Notes under the pieces: model-generated | Told to the model about the DNA's origin: nothing | Seen by the model: only the letters and a program-made list of their open reading frames with translations | Database searches by the model: none | From: Apis mellifera | Taxonomy: Eukaryota > Arthropoda > Insecta > Hymenoptera > Apidae | Reading direction: 5' to 3' | Length of the DNA stretch: 64,000 nt | Assembly (NCBI RefSeq): GCF_003254395.2 | Contig: NC_037639.1 | Location: 4,010,501-4,074,500 of the forward strand | Shown: piece by piece, positions 26,301-38,493 of the stretch | How the letters are laid out: each line of letters begins with the position of its first letter | How positions within the stretch are numbered: position 1 is the stretch's first letter | Program-made: the position numbers and the translations under genes

Positions 26301-28803
26301 AGAAGAAATATCGTGGATTTACATCAAGATAATTGTCCTTTAAAATATAAATATTTTAACAATGAAACGAAGTATCCAATAACTTATAAAGGAGCTTTGT
26401 AATTTCGTAAACTCCAAGTTATAGTTGCAAATTGTTGCAGATACATGAAATGCAGATTGACAGCGATAAAAATAACATTCGTTTAGCATAAATTAACTGG
26501 ACGTGAGTAGTGCGCAACTTGTTAAACAAAACATTGGCTAAACAAAACGCGCGAGTTGCGACTGTGTCCGAGTGTTATGCACTTTGTTCCCGCTCTGTTT
26601 GAAATAACATTGTCGTTTCTTTTCAACCCTTTCGATCGATTGAACGGAAATTTCAATTGTTCTTGTTAATTTTTCTCTTTTTTTTCTTTAATTTAATTGA
26701 ATAGAAACAATTTAATTATTAAATTATATCGTCTTCTTTAGATTTTAGATGTCTATTTTGATTGGTATTTTTTCATTTTTGTACGTATGTCTTTTTTTTT
26801 TCTTTGTTAAATGATTTGTATTATATAAAATTATAATTATGAGAGAAAATTTCAAGAACTTTTTTTAATATTTTTTCCCATTGTCGTTTCTTATTCCATA
26901 AGCATTTCACAAAGTGTTAAAAATTTAAATTATTTATTAGTGATATTATATAATATTTATTATATTTATAAAAATAATAAATTGTTTTGCTAAACTTCTT
27001 GATAAGGAAATAAATGTTAATCGAGAAAGACAAACGAGATAAATAAATTTGAAAACAGAAAGGTAAAAGTATTTTCCAATAATTCTTCTTTCTTATTATC
27101 ATAAATATATTCAATAGAATATTAATGGAAGCTCGGAACAAATAATACGATTCAAACACGTTATGATTACATTTTTATTTGGTGCAATCTCTCTGATCAA
27201 CAATTTTTACGCAAAAATGATTTTTTACGCTTCGAATATTGAATTTTGAAAAAAATATTTGTATTCGATTTTCAATATTTGTTTTCAAATGTCGTTTTGT
27301 ATAAAGAGAGAGAGAGAAAAAAAAAACAAAAAAAAAATTGTCTTCCAAAGTATAAATATAGTAAAAACCTTTTATATTCGCAGTTTTGCGTTGCAGTTGG
27401 AAAAAATTAAATAAAACATTTCTAAATCCTCATTGAATCGAATCCCAGATGTAGGATTACACGAAGAAAATAATTCCACATGGCAATAATAAAATTGGGT
27501 GTGTTTACATTATTATTTTACACATCTCGTAAAAAATATTGGATCATTTCTCGTTTTCAATAAAATTTTAATACTATTACTTAATTTTCGAAATATGAAT
27601 TTTAAAAAATTACTTGAATTAATGATACTTCTCGTTCCTTTATTATAATATAATATAAAGTATGAAAAAATAAATAAAAATTTCTTCATTTTTCATTTAA
27701 TCTTTTTCAGTTTTAGAGCAAAGACTTTTAAATATAAATAGGAAGAATTATAAAGGAAAATATATATTTTAAATCCTAAATTTAAAATTTCTCAAAAATG
27801 AATTTTAAATTAAAGAATTTAATTACGAATAAATTATGGAATAAGATTAAACGGAGATTATATTCTTGCTACATTTATATTTTGAGCATACATCCATGTT
27901 ACGTTTAATAATAAACTCGTATTATATCGAGGAATACTTTTTTTTTTTTTTTAATCGAATCTCATTCAATTTTCTCAGAAATCGAATCGTTCATTTCACG
28001 CGCAATTCGAATAGCGCACACACGTATCGATCACACGTGATCACACTTTTTTACATACTTTACTTACACGAAGTAAGCGCTAAAAGGGTTAATTTAACAC
28101 GTTCTCCGTTCCACCGATTTTTGATGATTTTCTCTTCACGTTGTGTGAATCGTTTGCGCCCCACTTTGTCAAAACCAACAGCTTTCTTCATGATATATGC
28201 ATGATATAATATTCATAAGGATGGAAAAATCGTTACCAGCAAAAAGAATACGTTACATTGAAAATGCACTGTGAAACGAGGACTCTCGACATTTTATGTA
28301 TTCAGATTTTTACGAAATATTGTAAAGTTGTTTAATGCAAAAAGAAAAAAGAAAAATATTCAGTTTAAATAGGGTAAAAATAGGGTACGCGTTAATATTA
28401 ATTAATTTCTCGTGAAACACACTGGAAAAATCATTTATTTTTAGAGCGTTTGCGGGAAAAGAGAAAAATTTATGAATAAAATATTTTTATATTTAGAAAA
28501 ATAGCATTCTATTGAATAATATTTATTAATTTTAATTTTTCTATCACTTATATGTTTAATTATTTTGTTTCTCAAAATTTAAATATAAATCGTTACCTTT
28601 TTCAATTAAAAAAAAAATTAATTGTTATACAAAAAAATACAAACTTTTTAAATTACCTACTAATAATTATGATATAGATTAAAAATGTTCTCTTTCCTTT
28701 TTAAAAATTTCTATTCAATTTAAATAACAATTGACGATCAATAAGCATTTCTATTATCTTATAATAATAATAATCCTGAAGAAAAATTCAATATTTTTAT
28801 TAA

Positions 28804-28824
28804 AGAGAGAAAGAGAGAGAGAGA
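28804..28824. repeat. (GA)n microsatellite, one interruption
   Basis: GA units with a single AA interruption in AT-rich intron. Confidence 0.75.
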
Positions 28825-29624
28825 TAATGCGATATTGAAGAAGAAACTTTGTAAATAATGGTCATTTTAAAATTATTATGATTTTAATTAGTGCAGTATT
28901 TGTACAGTTAAATACAATCTCTTGTCATCGACAACAAAGAAATAATCTCGTGAAAGCTTCTGAATCTTTTTGACATGGAAATGATCTTCTGCTTGGTAAT
29001 GGATCCTTGTGTATTTTTGAGGCAAATTAATTGGATGGAGATTAGAGTTTTGAAATGTGAAATGGATAACGAAGCTACTATTGTTTATTTTTCTTTAAAT
29101 AGATCATAAATTATTTATATCGTTTTAATATAATTATTAAATTCTTTCTCTTCTTCCCGTTAAATTTAATATTACTTATATATATAAACGATGTATATAA
29201 TATCTCTAATTAATTTTCATTTATATTATATATATAATCACGTTAATCAATATCTAATTTATAATAAATTAAACAATGAATTTTGTATAACAGATGAAAA
29301 AAATTTTCATCCTGAAATTTGAAAAATTCTAGAGTTACACAATAATAATCACACGAATGATAATTTTTAAGGAAATGTTTGATAATTGTTGAGAATAGCC
29401 TTTTGAAAATTACACGGTAAATTAATTTAACTTCGTTTCGCTAATGGACACTGCTGCATCAGTAAATTAAATTCACGTGATATACTAATCACGTGAACAC
29501 ATTTTCAAATCAGATGGATCGTTTCTGCGATGATAAAGCAACGAGCAATTCCAATGAAATATTGTTTATGTGAATTAACAGACTTGTATTGGATACCCGT
29601 TTGCTTAGCACAAACCCGCATTGA

Positions 29625-30299
29625 ATGCATAAAAAAAAAAAAAAGCTCTATCCACACCCATGCAGAGTCAATACCCACCTTTACCATAGTTCTTATCAAA
29701 CAATGCACATATATATATATAATAAAACATCACCATCTCTCTTCATCCAAACGTTAATACATTCAAATATATATAGAATATACAGAAAACTCTTTTTCAT
29801 ACTTTTCAAAAAGATTCAATTCAATAATGATGACAATAAAATACGATTAAATTACATCTTTAACTTAACAAATAAGTTATCAATATTTTTTACACGCTTC
29901 AATTTTTCTGTCTATTCTACAATTTATATTTCCAAAGAAGGATACATCAACGTCCCCTACATTCTCAGATTAATAATCAACATCATCAGAAATTCACCAA
30001 ACATAATTAACGCGTTGTGCCCCGCGCTCAAACGTGAAAGAACTGTGTCAGAGAGAAAGAGAGACACGTCGATTCGAGACAGCATCTTTCGCGATGCAAA
30101 CTCGGTAGATGGCGCGCCAACCGTGTTCATCGAATTTGTCGTGAATCGTGTTTTGTGTACAATGTACGAATTGGAAGCGTACAGAGAATATAAGTGGCCT
30201 CGTGTACACGTGGATCGGTGGAGAGCACGCGCTGGCTCTTTACTTTCGCTCGTCAAAGCCACGCTCGTCAAATCTGCATCTACGTGTCTCGCCAAGTAA
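29625..30299 (+). other. Longest open frame in the window (224 codons), probably not a gene
   Basis: The first half is lysine/isoleucine/asparagine-rich and begins in a poly-A run; the second half lies in a GC-richer block. The minus strand is also open for 112 codons over the right half (29957-30295). No family is recognised, and no signal peptide or domain pattern is convincing. Composition follows the local DNA, so I treat it as a chance frame, kept here only because of its length. Confidence 0.1.
30102..30115 (+). promoter_or_regulatory. CTCF-like motif
   Basis: TCGGTAGATGGCGC agrees with the insect/vertebrate CTCF consensus CCASYAGRKGGCRS at 12 of 14 positions, including the whole TAGATGGCGC core. 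It lies in a GC-richer stretch (about 30010-30300) roughly 3 kb from the semaphorin exon. Motif match only; binding is unknown. Confidence 0.4.
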
Positions 30300-30523
30300 T
30301 CAAAGGGTTCTTCAACAACGTTTCACAACGGAGAGAAAACGGGGGCTCGATGTGGAACGTCGAGTGATTCTTCGATATTTGGGGAGGAGGGGTGGAAAAA
30401 AAACCCTTGTTCGAATTTCGATGTTTTTTTTTTTTTTTGGCTCTCGATGAGTTGCGTCGAAGAAAAGTGGTTCCCTTTTTGGGATAAGGTTTTTCTCGTA
30501 TCTTGTTGTATGGAAAAGCGAAT

Positions 30524-30567
30524 ATTAAGATAAATGAAGTGAATTGGATAACTTCATTTACCTTAAT
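30524..30567. other. Hairpin with 17-bp stem (one mismatch) and 10-nt loop
   Basis: The left arm ATTAAGATAAATGAAGT and right arm ACTTCATTTACCTTAAT pair at 16 of 17 positions (one A-C mismatch) around GAATTGGATA. The stem does not extend outward. It is too short for a typical insect pre-miRNA of about 60 nt or more, but it is a clear inverted repeat in otherwise AT-rich intron. Confidence 0.5.
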
Positions 30568-32416
30568 CTATTGAATATATGAATGTAGGTATTGATAAAT
30601 GATGCGATTTTAATGAAAAGTAATTTAATCTTATTTTTTTTGTCTTATATTGAATGAATTATACTTAATTAACTATTGTATTAAAAGTTGATCACTTTAA
30701 AATAGCGTAGAGCATAAAATCAGTATATATTTGACATATATGGAAAGAGAAAGGCAAGTATAGAAATCTATTTTACACAAATATTTGTTATTCCAATAGT
30801 GAAACTTTAATAAGTTCGAAGTTAATGCAATGCAATGCAGAATGTATAATCAAGAATTATATGTTAGATGATTGAGTATAATATACAAAGATGGATAATC
30901 TTGTAACCAGCTTTGCTACGCTGTTATATGAGAATGAATCTTTAGGTATTCCCTTTGTGGTGTGTGTTTATGATTATTCCGTTTCTGTATATTTGTTGAA
31001 ATATGCCGCAGCATACATACTATGGAACGAATTACATTGTATGTATAATATACATTGTTTAAAATAACTTTAGAAATATTCAAAGGGATCATTCAACAGC
31101 AATTAAGTTCCCAAAGAACTTACATGGGTACATATTTTATCCATTTAATATATGCTTTAAATTTGCATATATTAGAACGTTTTAAAGGTGAGATAAGAAA
31201 AGGAAAAATAAAAAACGATTTAATAAAAAAAAGGAATAGAAGTGAACGCGTAAAAATGTCCAGCGTATTTATATACCTACAATCATATATAACGTGTAAT
31301 CTAAAATGTTAATCTAAATACGCACGAAATAAGATTGAATTCCTTGAATATTATAGAGGCAAGAAATCAAAAAAAAATTGTAAATTCAAAATATCTGAAA
31401 ATGTAAAATTTATTTTAATCATTCTTCCTCTATACATCTACTTTTTATTACGCATTTATTTTTTAATCTTTTTATCTATACGTGAATAATTTTTTTGTAA
31501 TTAAAAAAAACATTTAACTAAATATTTCACGAATTCAATTCTAACAGATTTAAATTACACTTTGGAGATAACCTACAGTATCCACTCGTTTCTTTCTTTT
31601 TTTTTTTTTTACTTCTCTTAATCAGATCTGCTAATGCATTCTAAACTTTCAGCTAAACACATTGTGAAATTGAATTCCAACAGATTTGAAATTCTAGTTA
31701 CATAAAGTGGATCCTGGCTCCACAAATTTTTACATCTATTCTGTATCACATCTATATTCAATTTGTACAAATATCTTACGTGTTCGATCAACTTTTTGCA
31801 ATTAAATCTATTAATTGCAAGCACGAGAAAGTAGCTCGATTTGAGAGAGTATATCCGATCCCGTGGAATTGAATTTTGTACAAATTAGATCCTTAAGGCT
31901 CTTGTAGTTAAAACTGTTAGAGGTTTACGGGTGTAAACCCGTACCCTTTTGAAAGACTGTTTCAAAGTTTCGCCCCAGCATCCTAGTTAACTTCGTCAAG
32001 GGATCCGAGAGACCTTGTACTACCGTATCGGTGTATTCTCAGAGAGCCCTGATGGAGGAACTAACTGGAGATGCTGGTGAAACATCGAAACATTTTTTCC
32101 CTTTCCTCTTCCCCTCTCTCTTTCCGACTTATTCTCTTTGTAATCCGGAATCGTTACCGATTAAACAGCCCCCCGATTTTCTTAAATACTCTTTAATTAT
32201 CCGAACTGTTTAACAAGTTAAACGAATTCGAAGTGAATCGATTTAACAAAATTACTTTTTATAAATAATGGAAATATCTTTACAAAGTCGAATGTTGTGA
32301 TGTTGATAAAAAATTGTTAGAAGTTGAGGGTATATAACATATCGATAATTAAAAATTCGTTCGAGACGAGGAGTAATAAATATTATCATCGTATAAAATA
32401 AATATGCAAATTGGGG

Positions 32417-32438
32417 GAGAGAGAGAGAGAGGAGAGAG
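32417..32438. repeat. (GA)n microsatellite
   Basis: Interrupted GA run about 0.8 kb to the 3' side of the semaphorin exon (lower coordinates). Confidence 0.75.
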
Positions 32439-33213
32439 AACTATTTTAGGGGTGCCGTGCCGACGATACGATCGTTTTGCGTAACAATTTCGCTCGGTTT
32501 TGCGATCGAGAAGAACGATAAGGAAATACCTTTTTATGCATAAAGGGGCCACGTTTCGAAGGAGTTTGCTCTTCTGGGAATTTCAAGAGCTTACGGGAAA
32601 GTAGGTAACTTTCTTTCTCCGTTTGAATCGCGAATCTCGAAGGCATACGCCTCTTTTTAAAATATCCAACGGATTAAAACGATTGTTATTGTATTTGTAA
32701 AAGTGTGATTCCGTGTGGAATTTATTTAATATTATTTAGGAAAATTTTGTACATATAAATAACGTTATTGTACATTTTTTAATAATTGTTGCTTTTACTT
32801 ATAGAATTCTGAAGAATCATTTTCATTAAAATCTTAATTTTTCTGTCTCTTTTCAAAGCAAATATATGTATTCGAATTTCGTGATAAAGAATATATAAAA
32901 TTTACATACCAATTCATTACCTACAAGTAACACTTAATTTACTAATAATTTTAAAAAAATCTGACACTAAGAAAATAAAAAGAATCACCTTCTTGGAAGA
33001 ATAAATAATTCTTGTAATTTATTGAATAAATTCCACGTAAAATAATCGGTATTTAATATCATTTCAAAGAAACAGAAACGCCTATTTAAATCTATCGCAC
33101 GATACATATTTAAGGAATTTTTCCAAGAACGGATATATACATTTTCGCAGGGAGGAACGTTTTCACGCGATATATTTCGCCCGAAAATAAATAAACGAAA
33201 ATATATTGGAATC

Positions 33214-33223
33214 TGTAACTCAC
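33214..33223 (-). other. 5' splice site of the semaphorin exon
   Basis: Read on the minus strand the junction is TTCGTCG|GTGAGTTACAG, a near-consensus U1 site. If the intron is retained, the frame stays open for about 80 more codons to a stop near 32985, so a retained transcript would encode a sema domain that breaks off early. Confidence 0.8.
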
Positions 33224-33311
33224 CGACGAATACCGCAGTGCTGTTGTGCCTTGGATCGTAAGGGCAGAGTCCCAGCCCATCCATATCGCTCTCCTTCGCG
33301 TACGCGCCATC
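33224..33311 (-). CDS. Sema1a: Internal coding exon of a class 1 semaphorin (Sema-1a-like), sema domain
   Basis: Semaphorins are extracellular axon-guidance proteins; class 1 members are membrane-anchored and act through plexins. The exon encodes 29 codons plus one base: it opens with DGAYAKES and closes with GLGLCPYDPRHNSTAVFV. The block G-x-G-L-C-P-Y-x-P-x-H-N-S-T-x-V is typical of the N-terminal third of the sema domain in insect Sema-1a; it includes a conserved cysteine (residue 16 of the exon) and an N-glycosylation sequon NST (residues 23-25). On the minus strand the acceptor is a pyrimidine-rich stretch ending TTCCAG just before 33311, giving entry phase 0. The donor GTGAGTTA starts at 33223, giving exit phase 1. 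The exit leaves a G, as expected for the Asp or similar codon that precedes the GELYS-type segment in this family. This is a fragment of one gene: neither the preceding CGTNAYKPLC-type exon nor the following exon was recognised here. Class 1 is favoured over class 2, which usually reads CPYDPLDNST; the exact paralogue is an inference. Confidence 0.85.
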
Positions 33312-33335
33312 CTGGAACACGAATGAGTATCAAAC
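33312..33335 (-). other. 3' splice site and pyrimidine tract of the semaphorin exon
   Basis: Read on the minus strand the sequence runs GATACTCATTCGTGTTCCAG and then GATGGC. The AG is at 33313-33312. An in-frame TGA lies about 20 bases upstream of the AG, so the coding segment cannot extend far upstream. This supports the assigned exon start. Confidence 0.8.
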
Positions 33336-34160
33336 GTTAGAAATCGCGTGAGAAACTCGCACCTTTTCGTTCAGTGGTGGTCAACAATCGTATATCGCGC
33401 CATTTTAACGCCGCTTGCATGCTCGCCAACTTCCTACCACCGATTTTTAACCACTTCATTAACCAACCATCCCACCAATTACGACCAAAGATTGATTATA
33501 ATTGTGCGAATATTCGCGACAGATGTTCATTAGACAGATAAATTTTTGAACAAGTATTTAAGAAAGTTTTGACTCTTGCGACAATCCTTTCATTACTTTT
33601 TCGACGAATGGAAAAATAATCGAAATGTATCTTCTTAGGAGAGGGGATTGAAGCGTTTTGGAGTGGGAGGAAAAGAAAAATATGAAAGAGTCACGCAATT
33701 GGAAGGAATCGCATTTCCTGTTTGTAAAACAACGTGGCTTATCTGCGACCTTATTTTTCCGCGATGCGCCTGCAACGTTTAGTTTCAGTTCCCTTTTTCT
33801 TCCCGTTTTAAGAAAGTCTGGTTTGCATGTAAAGGAATTAGGATGGAGGGAAGAGGAGACGAAGAGATGAATATTTCATGAAGTATTTGGAAGTTCTTAA
33901 TGAAGTGTAGAGAGAATGTTTCGTGTAAATTTGTATTATCTTTCCCTTTCTTTTTTTTTTTTGAAATTTAAAAAACTGTTGATTATTCAACTTTAGAGAG
34001 AATTTTTTGATGTTTTAACAATTTTGTCCCATTAATGGAACAATGATAATCGATGAATATTTTTCTAGGAAAACTATTGATCAAATCAAATATTTATGTT
34101 TGAATTAGCATTTCATCAAGTATTACGTCATAAAATTTATAGATTTATTCAATCTGTTAA

Positions 34161-34188
34161 CAGAGAGAAAGAGAGAGAGAGAGAGAGA
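34161..34188. repeat. (GA)n microsatellite
   Basis: GA run with one AA interruption, about 0.9 kb to the 5' side of the semaphorin exon. Confidence 0.85.
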
Positions 34189-34866
34189 CATAAAGAAATG
34201 ACTCGAAACAAGATTAAACGCTTGAAAGCTGTGCAAATGCACTCTATTTGTAACATTAATACAAAATCCTTATCTTCTTTCTATTTCATAATATTGGATT
34301 TATACAATCGATCATTTTCTTCCGATTTTATCAAACGTATACATTAGAATAAATAGATAGAAAAGACTCTTCGAATAATCCGATAATAAATATCACACGT
34401 GAAGAAATATTTATTCCTCAAAAAAAAAAAAAAGATTTAAATATATTTAAATTCCAAGAAGAATAACATTCGTATGAAAAAAGAAGAAAAAAAAACAATA
34501 ATCCAATTTTATATAGTGGTTTTTAAATTTTGCACGACAGTGGAAAAGCAATTACAGGAACGTTTGCTCCTTGGAGCGTGAATTTGTACCGCGTAACGGT
34601 TTAAAAACTAAATTCTATCGAGTTCAAGAGAAACCGATCTCCTATCCGCCTCGAATTCTATACCACGGGGACAATCGCGTTAGTTAACACGAATTCAATC
34701 GATTCGATTCAATATATACGTATCCAGCTATTAAGCCAACTCTAGCATAGAGCATATAAAATGTTTCACGAAGTTAACCCTGCTCCACAAGCCACCTTGC
34801 CTAGAAGACCCAAGGGAAATTTCTTTGACAGGAATTTCCTCGAGTAAAGTTCCCTTTCTAACCCTC

Positions 34867-34867
<1 letters not shown>

Positions 34868-34894
<27 letters not shown>
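34868..34894. repeat. Poly-A tract (27)
   Basis: The longest A run in the window. The preceding 300 bases are GC-richer, but no SINE promoter boxes or target-site duplication could be identified, so a retroposed origin is not supported. Confidence 0.9.
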
Positions 34895-34897
<3 letters not shown>

Positions 34898-36424
34898 AGA
34901 AATCGTCTTAAATTCAATTAAATAATATTACACTTGATATCTACCATTATTGAAATATATTCTTTTCCTAGAAAGAAAAAAAAAAATATATATATAAGAG
35001 AAAATGTCTTTCGTTAATTCTCGCGTGGAAGTATTTATCAGAGAGCATTGAATTTACGAGGAAACGCCACAGAAAAGAGAGGAAGAAAAAAGAAAAATGG
35101 AGGAAAGGGAGCAGAGATTAAATTTGTTTACCTTTCGCGTCCGAACCTTTTTAATTCGAAGCAACAACATCACGCAATTATAACTTCACCCACGCAACTT
35201 CCGCCTACCGCCAGCTTCGAATTTCACCGTGCAATTTACCCTGTTACTCCGCTTCTTTCCCTGTAACGTTGTTCCATGAAAGGATTATCTCGTTATGCAC
35301 ATCCCCTTCGCAAAAAAACTTTTTGCCATTATAAGATCCGCTTCTTGCCCTCGTGCAAATTCGAAAGAGGAAATTTTTCTATTTTCTCATCATCTTTTGG
35401 CCACACTCGTTTTTCGTCGTGTATTTCGTTCTAAGTATAATTTTATCTTCTTCCATTTCTTCCTTTCATCCAAATCATCTTCCATTGCGATATTATTTTA
35501 TAAGATTGTTTTACAAGATGGAGTCATTTTTATTATTCAATAAATAACGAGTTTGGTGGAAAGGATTTCACCTGTTAATGATTGATTAATTTTTAGAACA
35601 TTCATTTTTAAGAATATTGACAATAATCACTGTTAAAGACTTATTAGTTAAATATTTTAAATTTATTTCTTTTTGCACGGATGTGCATCTTTGCATCGAT
35701 ATTTCAGAGATTGTCTCTGTCGAAATTTTTCTATGTGAAATTTCAATACGTTTGTACTTTTGAAAGAAAGAATTTCCAAGCATATACTTTTATATGAATT
35801 TCTTTTATGCTGAGGAAAATGCAATGACAAAATTTTGGCCACATTTTGAATATATTTTAGATATCATTGTTTAGAATTTATATTGCAGAATGATATTTTT
35901 AATATAATTTACTGTAAATAATTCACAAATGAATGGCAGTTTCAAGAAAATGTTACTCTTAGGATAGTTGTTTTTTGAAAATGTTTCTTTGAACAATTAT
36001 GAATAGAAATACGAAAATGTTGCTATTATTAAATTTAACAAGATATTTCTGAAAAATTTTTTTTTTCAATTACAAAAATTTATAGTAATATTTTTAGTAT
36101 TAAATTAATTTACTATAATGTTATATTTATATATTGCTTTATGTGATGATACATTGTGACCGATTTTTATTATTATTTTATCTTCAAACTTCATTATTAT
36201 CAATGAATCTAAAAAAAAAAAATTCTAAAAAAACTGACCAGAATATTAAATCCTCTATCCTTTACTTTATTAAAACTTTCTAAAAAAATCTCAGAAGAAA
36301 ATAATTTATCAAGTCCAAATCTCCTCGATTTAAAGACCACACTCTTTCCAAATTCTATCGTATCAATAAAACACGCCACAAAAACACCATACACAATAAA
36401 ACGTATCTATCCATCTAAATGGAA

Positions 36425-36480
36425 AGAGAAAAAAATAAAGATAAAAAAAAAAAAAAAATAAAAAGAAAAAAAAGAAAAAT
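36425..36480. repeat. A-rich low-complexity tract
   Basis: Mostly A with scattered T and G. It is the source of the lysine-rich (plus strand) and phenylalanine-rich (minus strand) open frames here. Confidence 0.8.
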
Positions 36481-38467
36481 TGGAAAAATCGGTCGACAAT
36501 CGGTGGCATTGCTTGGCTGCGCACAATCGATACATTGTGTGCAAGTGAAGAAGCGTTTTCGAGATTGGTTCGTTTCGCCAACCACTTTATTCCTATCCCG
36601 CTCTGACCTTTCTCGTATTTGTATTTCCGGTGACGTATACCGTGCACCGAGCCGGCAAGTTCAGAGAAAATCTCCACGTTCGGCCAATAATTCCTCTCTT
36701 TTGTTGGGAAAGAATCGAGGGGGGAGGGATAGGTTTGGTGAAAGTCGAACATCATAGAACGAGTTCGAATTGTTTCGCGCGTGAACGCATTGAAAAAGAT
36801 AAATGGATGGCTTTTACCAGATATCACCATCTGTCTCTGATTCTCTTACGTTATTAATACGTAATGAAAAAAATGTTGAATAGAATTTGAGAAAGGAACT
36901 CATATATTCCGATGTAATTTTTTTTTTCAAATCATTAATATTTCAAGTGGGTTTACGTATCTTTTAATGCGTGCAATTTTCAATTGGCACACTTGATACT
37001 CTTTGTAAAAAAAATTTCTAACTGTTTATTTATGTCTAAAAATAGTTAGTTTAGGATAAATCTCGACTCGAGACTTGTAAAATTTACCATAAAATAAAAG
37101 ACAAAGGGTAGAAGAGTTGTTTGTATAATAATTTAATTGTATTTAGAATTTTTTCTTTGCTATCAATAATAACAATGGTATAAAACGAGATGGTAATATT
37201 TAATGAACCATCTTGTATAGAATTGATTATGCTGATTTTAACGCGTATTATGGATGTATGCAAAGCGAGGTATATATGCAGGTTTAACGATGGAACGAGA
37301 AAGTTGCGCTAAATAATTTCTGATTTAATGAATTTCTAATCGATTTTGTATTCAACTGTGATAATTCACTATTTAATAGGATATTTGCATCGCAGCAAGC
37401 AAGAAAATATGTGTAGATTGGGAATTGGAAAGGAATTTGGAACAAGGATTATTCGATTATTTTCTTTTAGAAATTTATCGCTTCGAGCCTTTCTTGTTAT
37501 CTTGCTCGATAATATCGATGACGAGTTACGATACCTCCACTCATATTCGAATTTTAATTTTTTTGATTTTCAAGATTGTACAAATCATTATCAATTCATA
37601 TAATTTATAAATGATTTTTGCATATTCTTGCGGTATCATAATTAAAAGTGTTCAAGTAATACGTACAAGAGTGAAGAGACGCGCGTATGTAATAAGTACG
37701 AAAGAAAGAAGAAAGAAAGGAGAGAAGCATGCTAGAGGAATGCATAAGAAAATTGGAGTAGCATCGTTATTCCTTTCACACCGAGACCCTTAAACCTAAA
37801 AACGCTCAAGGTGTAGAGAAGAAGACAATTGTTATTCACTCGAATACTTCTTTCTTATTAATCAACAAGTATGACTGCGAATAATAATAATATTTTGAAA
37901 ATTTTACAAAAGATAATTAACCATATCGCAATATCCTTTTCTAATTATACATGAGACTAACAATTAATCGTGAGAACGTTTAAAATTAATTAACATATCT
38001 TTGTCACTGTCGTTTCTTCTTATCTTAATTTATCATATTCAAAAGGAGTAAAAGTTTACGAAATTTAAATCACATCTCAAACAACAAACTCTTCTATTTC
38101 ACGATATCATTAAAAAAAACACATCCGCTTCAATTCAAATTTTTCCAAAAAATCAACGCAATCTAAAAAATTGCCAATGGAATACGAAAGAAAAATGCTA
38201 ATAATAAAAAGAGTTATTCTTGGAAGAAACGAGGGAAAACGGAAATACGTATCTCGAACCGGTTTATCTTGCAAATGCAGGGTAGCGAACGGAAGTAGGG
38301 GGCGGAAACAAGGGGGTATATCTAGGACAAAAAGAGGAAGAAGTCGCTGAAAACAGGGGGAGGAAGCAGGACTTTCGAAAATATACAAGGAAAGAGGTAT
38401 AAACGAGATATATAAGGGAAGGGAAAAGTTGATCCTGGTTGGGGAGGAGTACGTGAGATTCAACGTT

Positions 38468-38493
38468 ACACACACACACACACACACACACAC
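38468..38493. repeat. (CA)13 microsatellite
   Basis: Thirteen perfect AC units. The cysteine/valine-rich open frames reading through it on the minus strand are artefacts of the repeat. Confidence 0.95.

Larger units (their letters stand above)
21718..29624. other. Non-coding sequence (presumed intron)
   Basis: A GC-richer segment at about 21900-22700 includes the stem-loop cluster. Two overlapping short plus-strand frames at 25082-25529 are cysteine-containing but have no start context or domain I recognise. Sequence from about 26640 to 29450 is very AT-rich with long A/T runs. No coding exon is supported. Confidence 0.55.
30300..33213. other. Intron immediately 3' of the semaphorin exon
   Basis: Apart from the hairpin at 30524-30567 and the GA run at 32417-32438, it contains a short palindrome ACGGGT-GTAA-ACCCGT near 31928 and GC-richer patches at about 31850-32200 and 32440-32660. 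The following semaphorin exon (GELYS...VADF type) was looked for on the minus strand and not found. Confidence 0.55.
33336..38467. other. Intron immediately 5' of the semaphorin exon
   Basis: GC-richer patches lie at about 34540-34860, 35040-35280 and 36490-36790. The last contains a bulged stem-loop, GCACAAT with ATTGTGTGC, at 36521-36542. The preceding semaphorin exon, expected to encode a CGTNAYKPLC-like motif and end in phase 0, was not found. Confidence 0.55.

Noticed and set aside
26450..26515. Plus-strand acceptor (TTGTTGCAG) and donor (GTGAGTAGTG) pair
   Set aside because: All three frames between them contain stops, so it cannot be a coding internal exon; a non-coding exon is not excluded.
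33110..33310. 66-codon minus-strand frame overlapping the semaphorin exon
   Set aside because: It is a shifted frame of the real exon; the semaphorin motif is read in the other frame.
31900..34810. Possible long inverted repeat flanking the semaphorin exon (ACGAAGTTAAC and its complement)
   Set aside because: Only an 11-base match is shared; the surrounding sequence does not align.
34540..34894. GC-richer block ending in A27, SINE-like in outline
   Set aside because: No Pol III A/B boxes and no target-site duplication could be seen.
36363..36830. 155-codon minus-strand frame and overlapping plus-strand frames
   Set aside because: The centre is a phenylalanine run created by the A-rich tract at 36425-36480; the rest is unrecognised and open on both strands.
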